Below are positions 27,743 through 39,100 of a stretch of DNA of 64,000 nucleotides, one piece after another. The DNA is from Periplaneta americana (Eukaryota; Arthropoda; Insecta; Blattodea; Blattidae): contig NC_091120.1 in the NCBI RefSeq assembly GCF_040183065.1, positions 72,132,708 through 72,196,707 of the forward strand. The letters run 5' to 3'. The stretch's first letter is position 1, and every line of letters begins with the position of its first letter. The position numbers and the translations under genes are program-made. Under the pieces are notes generated by a model. It did not search any database. It saw only the letters and a program-made list of their open reading frames with translations, and had not been told where the DNA came from.

Positions 27743-28810
27743 TTAACCTGGTACGTCGCCTGGATGTCTATCATAAATCGGATCGTCATTCTCCGAATGG
27801 GATCGTCTGCGGCCTTCCTCATATGTCATTGTGCCATTCTTAAATTGACAGTTTACACGTGGAGACACGCTACTCCTCACATTAAATCTACCAGCATGCT
27901 TCCACTTAACTTTTTCTCCTCCTGCAGAAAAATGAGGCCTCCAATAGCCCTTCCTATATTCACTCCTTTGATCGTTGCAGTACCGCTTCCTACTATTGTT
28001 AGAAAATCGGTCATTATTGTAGGGTTGTAAACCATGACCGCCAGCACTGTGTGGCCGATCCCTACTCCAACCGTCATTATGGTCATTGCTTTTGTACCCT
28101 CTGTGGGGTGGGAAGGCTTCTTCTGCCCTCCGCCCCATGTTTGTGAAGGTTTTCACATTCTCTTTCACAAGTCCAGTATCGCTCCCAAAAACATCAAACT
28201 TTTCGATTACTCTATTTACTTGCTCCTTGAATGCTCTATAACTTTCTAACACCTGGCTCTCTAACCTGATACTGTCCTCGGCTAGTCTATACTGCAATTC
28301 ATTATTATTCTCATCGAGATTATCGTCCAATCCATTAATATCCATATTTATTTTACTTTCCACCTCATTATTATTTCCGGCTACCTTAATATTCAATTCC
28401 CCAATATTCTCATTAATATCCTCAGCTAATTTACTCTCCACTTCATTACTATTTCCTGCTTTCTTATTATTCACTCCATTAATATTCTCAGCTAACTTAT
28501 CTTTCAGTTCAGTACTATTTTCATCTAGTTTCTCTTTCAACTCATTGATATTCACAGCTAATTTACTTTCCACTTCATTACAATTCGCAGCTAGTTCATT
28601 ACTCAATCCATTAATAATCTCAGCTAACTTATCTTTCAGTTCAGTACTATTTTCATCTAGTTTCTCTTTCAACTCATTGATATTCACAGCTAATTTACTT
28701 TCCACTTCATTACAATTCGCAGCTAGTTCATTACTCAATCCATTAATAATCTCAGCTAACTTATTTTTCAGTTCAGTACTATTTTCATCTAGTTTCTCTT
28801 TCAAACTCAT
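27743..28810 (-). pseudogene. C-terminal part of the LTR element's gag-like coiled-coil protein
   Basis: This frame continues the protein of 28785-30386 after a one-base insertion. It opens with two further rounds of the 44-residue unit (LKEKLDENSTEL, KLAEIINGLSNEL, AANCNEVESKLAVNINE), passes through degenerate repeats, and leaves the coil for a distinct C-terminal domain: a segment LESYRAFKEQVNRVIEKFDV, then a basic Arg/Asn/Gly-rich tail with KRYCNDQRSEYRKGYWRPHF and a final PGDVPG. No CCHC zinc knuckle is present. The basic tail may bind RNA, as gag C-termini do; that is inference. The frame is open upstream of its first ATG, so this Met need not be a real start. Confidence 0.7.
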
Positions 28811-28960
28811 TGATATTCACAGCTAATTTACTTTCCACTTCATTACAATTCGCAGCTAGTTCATTACTCAATCCATTAATAATCTCAGCTAACTTATCTT
28901 TCAGTTCAGTACTATTTTCATCTAGTTTCTCTTTCAACTCATTAATATTCACAGCTAATT
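28490..28960 (-). repeat. 132-bp tandem repeat array within the gag-like gene
   Basis: About 3.5 copies of a 132-bp unit (44 codons), itself two diverged 66-bp units. Copies are nearly identical in DNA (ACTTATCTTTCAGTTCAGTA recurs), indicating recent duplication or conversion. The break between the two reading frames lies inside this array. Confidence 0.9.
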
Positions 28961-30386
28961 TAATTTCCACTTCATTACTATTCTCAGCTACCATATTATT
29001 CACTTCATCAATATTCTCTTCTAATTTATTTTCCGATTCATTACAATTCTCATCTAGATTATCTCCCAATTCATCAATATCCACAGCTAATTTATTTCCC
29101 ACTTCATTACTATTCTCGGCTATCTTATTATCCAATTCACTAGTATCCACAATTAATTTACTTTCCACTTCATTACTATTCTCGGCTACCTTATTACTCA
29201 ATTCACTAATATCCTCAATTAATTTACTTTCCACTTCATTACTATTCTCGGCTACCTTATTATCCAATTCACTAGTATCCTCAATTAATTTACTTTCCAC
29301 TTCATTACTATTCTCGGCTACCTTATTATTCAATTCACTAGTATCCTCAATTAATTTACTTTCCACTTCATTACTATTCTCGGCTACCTTATTATTCAAT
29401 TCACTAATATCCTCAATTAATTTACTTTCCTCTTCATTACTATTCTCGGCTACCTCATTATTCAATTCACTAATATCCACAATTAATTTACTTTCCACTT
29501 CATTACTATTCTCAGCTATCTCATTATCTAATTCACTAGTATCCACAATTAATTTACTTTCCACTTCATTACTATTCTCAGCTATCTCATTATCTAATTC
29601 ACTAGTATCCACAATTAATTTACTTTCAACTTCATTACTATTCTCGGCTATCTTATTATTCAATTCACTAATATCCTCAATTAATTTACTTTCCACTTCA
29701 TTACTATTCTCGGCTACCTCATTATTCAATTCACTAATATCCACAATTAATTTACTTTCCACTTCATTACTATTCTCGGCTACCTCATTATTCAATTCAC
29801 TAATATCCTCAATTAATTTACTTTCCACTTCATTACTATTCTCGGCTACCTTATTATTCAATTCACTAATATCCTCAATCAATTTACTTTCCACTTCATT
29901 ACTGCTCTCGGCTAGTACATTTCCCAATCTATTATAGCTCTCTTCTATTATATTTCTTAATTGACCAATTTGCTCTTGATATACGTCAGAACTTTCCATT
30001 AACTGGCTCTCTAGCCTGCTACTATTCTCAGCCATCTCACTCTTCAAATTACCGAACTGGCTCTCTAGCCTGCTACTATTCTCAGCCATCTCACTCTTCA
30101 AATTACCGAACTGGCTCTCTAGCCTGCTACTATGGCTCTCTAGCCTGCTACTATTCTCAGCCATCTCACTCTTCAAATTACCCATCTCACTCTTCAAATC
30201 ACTCTTCAATTTATTACTAGTTTCTATCATTTCGTTCCTCATCTGATTCATCTGTTCCAATATCCGCTCTAACACACTATTCGACATGACATTGTCCGAA
30301 CCTCGCGAACTTTCTTTATCTCGGCTAGTACTCGTCCCTGCTGTAGTCTCCATTTTTTTACTTCTAGTCTGGCTCCTTAGCAACAT
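28785..30386 (-). CDS. Gag-like coiled-coil repeat protein of the LTR element, N-terminal part
   Basis: 533 residues from an ATG at 30386. Residues 1-40 are polar and Ser-rich. Residues about 40-150 are a coil with a short repeat (NSSRLESQ, GNLKSEMAE). From about 165 onward there are twelve near-identical 22-residue units (AENSNEVESKLIEDISELNN type) followed by diverged ones. Leu/Ile/Val recur with heptad-like spacing, so a long coiled coil is expected. Asp/Glu make it acidic. It lies directly after the leader of the LTR element, the position of gag. The frame ends at 28785 because one extra A near 28804 (TTTCAAACTC where sister repeats read TTTCAACTC) shifts it; without that the chain would run into 27743-28810. 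I know of no characterised protein it matches. Confidence 0.75.
   Translation of the reverse strand: MLLRSQTRSKKMETTAGTSTSRDKESSRGSDNVMSNSVLERILEQMNQMRNEMIETSNKLKSDLKSEMGNLKSEMAENSSRLESHSSRLESQFGNLKSEMAENSSRLESQFGNLKSEMAENSSRLESQLMESSDVYQEQIGQLRNIIEESYNRLGNVLAESSNEVESKLIEDISELNNKVAENSNEVESKLIEDISELNNEVAENSNEVESKLIVDISELNNEVAENSNEVESKLIEDISELNNKIAENSNEVESKLIVDTSELDNEIAENSNEVESKLIVDTSELDNEIAENSNEVESKLIVDISELNNEVAENSNEEESKLIEDISELNNKVAENSNEVESKLIEDTSELNNKVAENSNEVESKLIEDTSELDNKVAENSNEVESKLIEDISELSNKVAENSNEVESKLIVDTSELDNKIAENSNEVGNKLAVDIDELGDNLDENCNESENKLEENIDEVNNMVAENSNEVEIKLAVNINELKEKLDENSTELKDKLAEIINGLSNELAANCNEVESKLAVNINEFERETR
29110..29910 (-). repeat. 66-bp tandem repeat array (12 close copies)
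   Basis: The unit CTTTCCACTTCATTACTATT ... recurs every 66 bp, coding 22 residues on the minus strand. Variation is mostly at a few codons (I/V, D/N, T/I). Because the unit length is divisible by 3 and the unit lacks stops in the opposite sense, a long antisense frame (28810-29937, +) is also open; it is a by-product. Confidence 0.95.
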
Positions 30387-30653
30387 GTAATATATAATAT
30401 ATCCTCAAAAATTCCCCTTAAACTCAAAAACAAAATAAACCCTACCAAAATGAATTACACACATGTACATATATATGGACACAACAATTGAAATGAAACC
30501 CTTTATGCTTACGTATCGACGTCTTCTAGGTTACGCCTGGTTGATCGTCTCCCCCACCGTCCATCATTGTTCTCAGCTGTTTGGGGTCTGCATGGTGTTG
30601 TGGCTGTCGGTCGTTGACACTGCATGATACTGCAAGCTGCTCTACGAACACTG

Positions 30654-30840
30654 CGTTGGCTGTCGGCTCTCGCGTCGATCCCCGCTGCGATCATTGTTGC
30701 CATCAGCCGCATTAACCCTGCATCGGCTGTCGGCTCTCGCGTCGATCCCCGCCGTGGTCATTGTTGCCATCAGCCGCATTAACCCTGCGTCGGCTGTCGG
30801 CTCTCGCGTCGATCCCCGCCGTGGTCATTGTTGCTATCTC
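30654..30840. repeat. 67-bp GC-rich tandem repeat, about 2.8 copies, in the LTR element leader
   Basis: The unit begins CGTYGGCTGTCGGCTCTCGC at 30654, 30721 and 30788, a period of exactly 67 bp. CpG-rich. It lies between the primer-binding site and the gag-like start codon. 67 is not a multiple of 3, arguing that it is not coding. A structured leader or packaging signal is possible. Confidence 0.9.
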
Positions 30841-30843
30841 GAG

Positions 30844-30861
30844 CCCGACGTTGGGACGCCA
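30844..30861 (-). promoter_or_regulatory. Primer-binding site of the LTR element
   Basis: On the minus strand, five bases inside the 5' LTR, the sequence TGGCGTCCCAACGTCGGG begins with TGG, the complement of the CCA end of a tRNA, and is of the length expected for tRNA-primed minus-strand DNA synthesis. The tRNA species is not assigned. Confidence 0.75.
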
Positions 30862-30866
30862 TATTT

Positions 30867-31907
30867 TGTAACCGTCGTCGTCGCCCTCGGCTGCCAGCTC
30901 CGAAATATGGAAAGTATCTCGAGGATGGCACGTCGATATAAATAATTAATTATTTACACTGATTAATTTGGGCGCCAGCCTCCCCGAGATTACTCCGGTA
31001 GAGGATGAGGTTCCCAGGTCAGCTGCAAAACGGTCGGGACATGGGGTTTGGGAGACGTGCTCGTAGGTTGAAATGATGTAGGCGCACACCAGAAGTTGTT
31101 GGTAAGAACAATGAAAACGTTTATTATTATTATTAAGTGTTCGTTTCAGATTAGCAGAAATGCGCGTCCAAGTGTATAATATCTCGCTCTCACTTCCCGC
31201 AAGTTGGTATACTAATTTCTGAGTTCACGTAATTATATCTTTTGTACTATAAAACACCAGTAATATAACGGACAGTTGATAACGTGATGAGAGGAAAGAA
31301 TTCAGACTTATAATAATAATGCAACACACGACTTCTTACTACACTCACTAAAAAAATTCTAAGTCCGTAAATTGTTATACTTCCGAGTTAGGTTTGCCGA
31401 GAATATGTGGAGTGCGTCCTCTCCGAACGCTGGATATCTGCCTTCTGTCTATCTGCGAAATCTATCCTCTACTTTCAACCACCAAACATAGAATTTCGCC
31501 CTCCTATCTATATATCACGTGTCTCTATTAAGAATCCTGATTGGCCATGATTACACTTACGTCACTTAAGACGCGTTCTTCAAAAATTGTTCGTTAACTA
31601 GAACATCTCCTACTTCCGGCGTCCTATTCTCTGACATATACCAGATCATCTCTTTTGGAACCTGGCTTGGCGTCATCTTACTGACCACCCGCAGGCAAAG
31701 TCCATACATTCCCTCATCAGTCAACTCCACGCCTGGACACATGTTTCCTGTCCCCCTAGCTTGGGTTCGGTCTTCCTTTCCACCTGTTACTTCCGTCTCA
31801 GATTTTGAAACTAACTTACACGTCCGCGCATCCTATCCATATAAGAATATTAACACGAAATACTAATCTAATGAAAATCTCCTCATCCTATACGAGGAAC
31901 CGTCTCA
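30867..31907 (-). repeat. LTR (5' LTR of the minus-strand retrotransposon)
   Basis: 1041 bp, same sequence and orientation as 23466-24506. It is followed by AAAT (31908-31911), the second half of the 4-bp target duplication. It should contain the promoter for minus-strand transcription; no TATA position can be chosen with confidence. Confidence 0.9.
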
Positions 31908-32100
31908 AAATTTGACAAAAAATACTCGTACTTATTCGATTATCATGAAAATTTCCATTCAGGCTTATCGCTTTATGTGGTGAGCCATTGCCTAATTTCA
32001 TAAATTTAATAGCAAAAACTAAGGGAGTTGAGTAATATTCATTAATGCGCTGTACTTTCATTGAAATCTCCTTAACATAGAGGAATTTTATTTTAGTTTT

Positions 32101-32346
32101 GTAAAAAAAAAAAAAAAGGTAAATTACGTTTCATTTAACGACCCTGGCAACTCCGAGATTATATCAGCGTTGCCAGTGTGCCGGAATTTTGTCCCCCAGG
32201 AGTTCTTTTACATACCGACAAATCTAATGACATGAGTGTGTCGCATTTAAGCACACTTAAATGCCATCGACCTGGGCCAGGATCGAACCCGCAACTTCGA
32301 GCAGAAAAGGCCAGCATTCTACCGATAGCGCCACTCAGGCCGACTC
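32101..32346 (-). repeat. tRNA-derived SINE with 12-bp target duplication
   Basis: Flanked by TATTTTAGTTTT at 32089-32100 and 32347-32358. On the minus strand the head has GTGGCGCTATCGGTAGAATG (A-box) and GGGTTCGATCC (B-box). The sense 3' end reads ATTTACC followed by a T run, not an A tail. Its body differs from the 18326 and 47667 SINEs, so it is a different subfamily. Confidence 0.8.
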
Positions 32347-32969
32347 TATTTTAGTTTTATCACAATGGTATTTCAAATAAAAACGTGAATCACTTCAGTA
32401 TATTAAATTTACGAAAATTTGGCAGCCTTACTATCTATTGCTTTCTGTAATGTAGTGGTAGTAGTAATGATAATAACAGTAGTGTAAAATTCAGGACATA
32501 TAAGTTGCTCCCTTTGACTCACTCAAGGAGTGAAAAATAAAATTTGAGAAACGAATATTGTTCAATCTCAAAATCAAATCACATCTGTTTAAATTGATGA
32601 CATAAATAGTAAAATAACGAATATTGGGCCTTAAATTAATATTAAATAATATAAGTCCGTAAATTATGAAGGAACCACAAAATGTAACATGTCCAGTATT
32701 CGTACCAAATGCGATGTTTGAGTAACAGTAACGTATTTGATGCAGGAAGAATATTTTCGTTTAAAAAAAGTAATATTAAACGAAATATGTAAAATATTAT
32801 CAAGAAAAATCTGACAATGTTTTTATTATAAACATCATCAGGAAATAATAATGTAGATTAACTGACATGACTTCAATTCTACACGATCTTTAAAAAAATG
32901 CTCCAGTTTTCATTGAATATTAATTTGAAACTATAGGTCTAATAAGAAAATGTCCGACACTTTCTGTGT

Positions 32970-33170
32970 ACCGTCATCATAATCATCTTATCTTGTCCTT
33001 AAGGAAGACGGAGTCCAAATATGCCTCCAATTGTCTCTATTACAGTATTCTATGCTTTGCGTTTTGTATATTTCTTCGGTTTTATATCCCTGTTTCTCTA
33101 TGTTTCTCATAATTTGGAATATCCACCTTTCCTGTGGTCTTCCTCTTGGTCGCTTGCCTTTCACCTACAG
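32970..33170 (-). pseudogene. Non-LTR retrotransposon 3' end fragment
   Basis: On the minus strand the DNA translates as RGRPQERWIFQIM...EIYKTQ...RDNWRHIW, the extreme C-terminus of insect LINE reverse transcriptases (GRPxxRW motif). The 3' end then carries GATGATTATGATGA, the kind of short GAT-rich tail used by such elements. Heavily 5'-truncated. Confidence 0.6.
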
Positions 33171-34040
33171 ATTTAACAATATTTTTTATAATTTTGCGTT
33201 TTTCATTCTTTTTACGTGATGAACTATTTAAGCCTATTGTTTTCTAAGTTTTAATGTTAATTTTTCTATATTTAAAGTCGGGCGGTGCGTCATTAAGGGA
33301 TAAAGTGAATTAGTCTCACTTGATTTTTGAACATACGGTTTAGAATTCCGACATTATTTATATTTCAGATGATTAATTTAACGGTATCAAATTTATATTT
33401 CAATACCATTATCCTAAAGTAATTAGTGATATGCGAAAATGTAAGTATGATTGATGGTGTTACCGGTTTTTACGTAGGAGCTAATTCGGTCGCAACCCTC
33501 AAAGTGAGTATTGGTAGCTCCTTTAAAGGTCAGCGAACCTTTGAGGAAGAGGAAGTTTGAAATACACTTTAAAATGTCAAGCTTGGGGCTAGTTTTGACA
33601 TGACCGCAATAAAAAAGCTGTAGCTGTAGTGTCGGATAGTATGGTAATGTCATTGGAAACTTATGTCCTTCTAACCTTTTGTAACAAATTCTGGTGACCA
33701 TTTACACTACAGAGTGAAGCCTTTGATACACGTTTGAAATTACGGCTTTCAGTTCACTTTCAGCAGTTGTGAAAAGTGTAAGCTCTGGGTAGTGCTTATT
33801 TCATTAGTGGTTAGTGTGTAGTGTTTCAAATAGTGATAATATTAGTACTTTAAAAATAGTGATAATATTGGCACATAGTGGAATTATTAATTATATTCTA
33901 AAAAGGGTAGATACACTTCTGAAATCTTCGTTTTTTTATTAGGTTTGCAAGCGATACTAGACGTAAAAAGTCTTGGTGAGCACCAACACTTTAAGCTTCA
34001 CCACAATTGTAAAAATGAGAACAGAATTATTATATAAGTT
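33171..34040. other. Unassigned AT-rich DNA
   Basis: Nothing recognised. The minus frame 33423-33701 lacks motifs. Confidence 0.4.
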
Positions 34041-34079
34041 GTGTGTGTAATATTTATTTCATTGCTTTATTTTGTCATT

Positions 34080-34250
34080 TATTTCTTTATTTCCTTCTTC
34101 ACTTGTTCATTTCTTTCTTCATTTCTTCCCTCATTTATTTATGTTTTCCTCTATTTATTTATTTTATTATTTATGTTTTCCTCTATATATTTATTTTATT
34201 ATTTATGTTTTCCTCCATTTATTTATGTTTCCCTCTATTTATTTATTTAT
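34080..34250. repeat. Degenerate (TTTA)n tract
   Basis: Impure TTTATTTATT repeats, adjacent to the 3' end of the minus-strand LINE fragment at 34298-34738. It probably grew from that element's tail. Confidence 0.7.
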
Positions 34251-34297
34251 CTTCTTCTTCTTCCTTCCAAGAATTGGGTTTTTGTCCCGTTCCGAAA

Positions 34298-34738
34298 CTA
34301 AAGGAATATTTGTTCCGTCCATCTCTTCCTTGGACGGCCAACGTCTCGTCTGCAGGTAGGCTTATAAAAGTGTGCTTGCCTCAGGAGACGTCCAGGGGAC
34401 ATTCTCTTGATATGGTTATACCATGTATTCTGGTACTTCTGAAGCTCTTCGACCATCCTTTCACACTTCAGTTGTTTCCTTATATCTTCGCTTTTTAGTT
34501 TATCCCTCCGTGTTACACCAAGCATTGATCTCAGGAATCTCATTTCCGAAGTCTCGATCCGTCTCTTATCTTTCTCCCTCATAATCCAAGTTTCACTCCC
34601 GTATTGTAGAGCGGGTTTTGAGATTACATTATACATCCTTAACTTTACTTCTGTTCTCATGTTTTTTCCTAGGTATCTCCTAATACAGCCATTTAGCTTA
34701 TTATACTTTTGCACATTCTCCTCTAAATCTTTATTCAT
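34298..34738 (-). pseudogene. LINE reverse transcriptase C-terminal fragment
   Basis: 146 residues open on the minus strand. The translation carries KLRMYNVISKPALQYGSETW, the widely conserved 'YGSETW' box after the thumb, then EMRFLRSMLGVTRRD, DIRKQL, WYNHIKRM and GRPRKRW, all in the standard order of insect Jockey/CR1/RTE-like C-termini. The catalytic domain is missing. Simple TTTA repeats border it on both sides. Although open, it has no start context and is a truncated retrotransposon copy. Confidence 0.85.
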
Positions 34739-34774
34739 TTGGTATATAGATATAACACATCCAAGGTATTTAAA

Positions 34775-34860
34775 CCTATTATTTATTTATGTATTTGTTT
34801 ATGTGTTTATTTATTTATTTACTTATTTACTTATTATTTATTTATTTATATATTTATTTA

Positions 34861-34891
<31 letters not shown>

Positions 34892-34908
34892 TTATTTATT
34901 TATTTATT
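34775..34908. repeat. (TTTA)n with internal (AT)n
   Basis: TTTATTTATT repeats interrupted by a TATATATA run near 34870-34890. Confidence 0.9.
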
Positions 34909-34967
34909 GTAAGAATACAATAACTCGCCTTAACATTTAAGGGTTACCACATAGAACACAGTATACT

Positions 34968-34969
<2 letters not shown>

Positions 34970-35024
<55 letters not shown>

Positions 35025-35290
35025 CCATCAACCACCAGTTCAAGCTTTGGACCCAGTGATCCATTGCGGTCTCTAACGTTTCATGCCATCTTCCAATAGC
35101 TCGTCTTCCGAAAGGGCGATAATCTAAGGCTGTTTTCGGCCATCAGGTCTCTGGCATTCTTCTACATGGCTGCTCCAGTTAGCTCTGTATTCATCTAGAA
35201 AATCAGTCACGGGTTTAACTTCCAGTTCTTCCCAAATATTCTCATTTTTTATCCCAAATTGTGTATACATAAACACAGAATTAAAAAAGG
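34970..35290 (-). pseudogene. RTE-like LINE 3' end with (GAT)n tail
   Basis: On the minus strand: WEELEVKPVTDFLDEYRANW, then SHVEECQRPDGRKQP, followed in a shifted frame by residues like DELLEDGMKR. It ends in a long GAT/ATG trinucleotide tail (34970-35024). This resembles the W..H..RM..DR.PK terminal motif of insect LINEs. Truncated and frameshifted. Confidence 0.6.
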
Positions 35291-35408
35291 AACAAGAACG
35301 ACAAGGAACAAAAAATGGAAATAAAGTTAACACGAACAATTTTTTACATAGAATTCGAAACTTATTATGTAGTTGGTACAGAAGTTTTTTTTAAACAGTT
35401 CAAAACTT

Positions 35409-35535
35409 ATACAGGATGGAAGTGAAATAACCATGCAGATTGAAAGGGACAACAGGAAACAAGTAAATGAATCGAAAACCTGTATTACGTTTCGTGATTA
35501 AATGCACGATTAATTAGAAAATTAAGTTTGAAGTT
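35409..35535 (+). mobile_element. Partial copy of the GGAAGTGAAATAA MITE
   Basis: ACAGGATGGAAGTGAAATAA followed by CATGCAGATTGAAAGGGACA and AATTAGAAAATTAAG match the reverse complement of 8930-9030. Only about 125 bp of the element's right end is recognisable. Confidence 0.65.
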
Positions 35536-35975
35536 TAATGTTAAAAAGATTTTCTTACCCGACACTAAAAGGTATAAAATAAAGTTAATGTGTCACGGGG
35601 TCAGGCAAAAACGGAAAATATTAAACAGAATGAATGGATATTCATTTAATCGCGTATAATCCGCAGTAAATGCATTTATTTTACTATAGTATAAATGATC
35701 TCTATTATAGGCCTATAAGAGAAAATAAAAATATCTTTAAAATTGTATCTGAAAGTTCATCTTCATTGCTAATGCTCTTTTAATTCTTTCTCGTCAATTA
35801 CCAGACTATACATCTGTAAGTAAGGACACCTTTAATACCAACATTTTTATTATTAATTTTGGCGGGATTGCCCTACTTGATTTTTTCTATAGTACTGAAT
35901 TTAATGCAACTAAAACATTTATAATAAGTAGACTAAAATGTGATACAAGTACTCCGTTTTTCTTTGTTATTGTAG

Positions 35976-36115
35976 CACCCCAAGATGATGCTGAAGACGG
36001 CGTTTTGTGGATGCTGCTCCCTGAGAACTGGCTCCATAGTTCTGGGAGTTCTATGGCTGGTGAGTGTCCAGAGTTCAATATCAGCTTTAAACAATATTTA
36101 GCCTACAGGAATATG

Positions 36116-36152
<37 letters not shown>

Positions 36153-39100
36153 GGACAGTCACGCATTTTCTCTGTTTGTGTAAGTACTCGTACCTGTGTT
36201 ACTGGGCTAGAGTGCAAATACTTCCGCTTTGATTTTACAAGTATAAGAAAGGAAAAATACATGTTTTATAATTGTCTAATACTATTGATAATTGCGTATA
36301 TGTTTGCAATGAAAGTTCGTTGATTTCCGGTAAGTGAATAATAACGAAATATTATCTTTCGCCCTGAGGCACTGTAATATTTATTTCCTATTACTTTTGA
36401 AATATACTCGTTGGACCTCGGACTCATTCCCACATCATTAATTCAAATACCATCACCATCACCATCACCATCACCATCACCATCACCATCACCATCATCA
36501 TCATCATCATCCATACCATAGTCTGGGTTAAGTTCACGGTGCAGCGTGCTGTACTTGTACAAATGCGCGGCCGTTTGGCTACCGTAAAATGAGGTAACTT
36601 TGCACCATTTTCTAGTTAAAAATTTGTTTTCAATCTGTATGTAGTCTTTAAATGTCTAATTTTGAGATAGGCATTTATCTTATACGTTCTAGGGGCATGC
36701 GGGAATGTATTTAGCCAGTCATATCTTCTAAAATAAATGTCTTTTGAAATTTATAATCTCCCAGAAATTGGTGCAATGTTATACCTTATTTTATTTCAAG
36801 GAGTGCAGTTCGGTGGCTTATTTGAATACCGAACTGCACTCCTTGAAATAAAATAAGGTATACCCATAGTTGGAGGTTACTTTGCACCGCCAGAGCTTTA
36901 AGAGGGTTGTGCAGTGTTTGCCACTGCTGGTGTTACATTGCACCATACGTGTTAAAAATGAAATATACTGTATCAGGGACAGAAAGAATGTAAACACAGA
37001 TTCAAAAACTACTATAAATAGTAACACAGACAAAACTTTTTTGAAAAAACTACACAAAATTTTTATATAAGCGGTCGCATTCTTATAAAATGTTGTTTCA
37101 AAAATATTTTCAGTTCTTTCGAATGACAAGTCGAGGCAACAGCACGTGAATAACTGAAAAAATTATACGTATTATTTTGTGTCAAGTTCTGGAATGAAAT
37201 ATAAGCAAGCCCTTTCTTGATACTTTCTTGGGTGGATTTAGTCATCCAATTACATCCTCCCATTCATATTCCATAATATCCTCTCTTTCAGATCATTTGC
37301 ATTTGTATCCTTCTCAGCATTTTCCTTTGGCATATTTGGAGATTGTTACCAAGTTTGGCAATGAGAGACCATGTATGACTTTAGTATGTAATAAAAAAAG
37401 AAACAAATTCAAGTAATTTAGATGTAATACAAAGTGTGAATTATAGTAAGCGTTTTTAAACTTCATGGAAGGTTCTCAAATCAAAATAATGCAGTTAAAA
37501 TTTAAACAAAATCTCATTTGTGTTATTGTGCAAAGTAACCCCAATTCAGCCTCAAATTCACCTTTATTAGAAAATTATTCTTAAAACCATTTTCCAACAA
37601 AACAGCTGCACAAAAGAAACTAGAAAGTCTAAATGGATGAATAAGGAACAGATACACGTATAGCTTATCTTGAGATTGTGCACACCATCTGTGATCAAAG
37701 CTAATTAATTTGACCTATATTTCAATCAAATTATGCACACGTTATGTTGTTAAGGTATAGAAATACCATAAATAAATTCTGTGACCACGAACAGTGGAAA
37801 AATACTTTACACACATAGGCCTACCATCTATTGGTGGAAGTGATGAACAGATAAATTTGCTTCACGTTAACACCCCTAGACCAACATAAAAAGTTTTTCA
37901 TAGATGGTGCAAAGTTACCTCTGCAGGTGCAAAGTTACCCCATCTTACGGTACCAAATCATTCACAGAATAGGAGTGGTAAGCACAATAAGGCTCAGGAT
38001 GCAGTTTTCGGGTCCCTCCTCCGTACAAGAAGAAAGAAAAATATAAGAATCTTCTTCATCAAGTCAAAGTACAACACTCCTTCCTTTGTAATGAAACTGA
38101 AATAGCTGTATTCACGTAATGATACATGTACGAACGTAAGTAGCAACCATTCATTTTAATCAGATTCTTACAGTTTATTATTATTTTTCTTTATATCCCT
38201 TTACATTCCCTTTCTGTTTCTGTGAATTACGTTTCCTAACAAAGGCTTCAATATTTCCTTGTAAGATGAAGTGCTGAGTCTTAAAAGATAGCAGATGATA
38301 ATCATGTAGACTATTTCGATGCTGGAATTTAATTAATTCATTTTGGAAAACATTTACTCGCAAATACAGTGTACGTAGAACTAAAGACTGACATTAACTC
38401 AGATGCAAAAAAATCTCAATCTGAAAAATTTATCACCGGGCATAGACTTAAATACGAGGTCGGACAATAAAGTATTAAGACTGAATTTTTCCCACCTTAT
38501 AAAACAACTCTGCAGCCTCCTACCAGAGATATGTTTGATCTTGGTCCCCCTTCACCCGAATTCCAAATGGCATCACCCTGCAAATGAAGAGTGGAGAGTA
38601 GCGGCTTGACTAATGGAGTTGCATGTTTGCTCCTCGTCAATATAATGAAATCGCATAATATCGCGCAGCGGTATGCCATCTTATTTTATGTAAAACTGTG
38701 TGAAATTTCCACGAGAACATATGGCAGGCTTTTGGAAATTAAGTGATGTCAAGAGCATAACTTTCCGATGGCACAAAATGTTTGTTGAGGGCAGAAGAAA
38801 CGTTGAAGTTGAACGCAGGAGTGGGCGACCAACAACTGCACTGACAGATGCCAACATTGCCAGGTTACGTGAGTTTGTACGAACTGATAGGCGATTAACA
38901 GGCAAAATGATAGCACAAGAATTGAACATGACTCGGGAAACTGTTCGCCTCGTTCTAACTGAAGGCCTGAGCATGAGAAAAATGAGCGAGAAGAAAGGAG
39001 AAATTTGGCTGCTGTTTCACCACTGCCGCAGTCTCCATATTCACCCGGCCTTACTCAATGCTACTGCTTCTTATTCTCAAAAGTGAAATCAGTTGTGAAA

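Noticed and set aside
28545-29937. Long + strand reading frames opposite the gag-like gene
   Set aside because: Explained by a 66-bp repeat unit that has no stop in the antisense frame; low-complexity product, no start or domain logic.
34041-34498. Phe/Leu-rich + strand membrane protein frames
   Set aside because: Generated by TTTA/TTTATTTTCC simple repeats.
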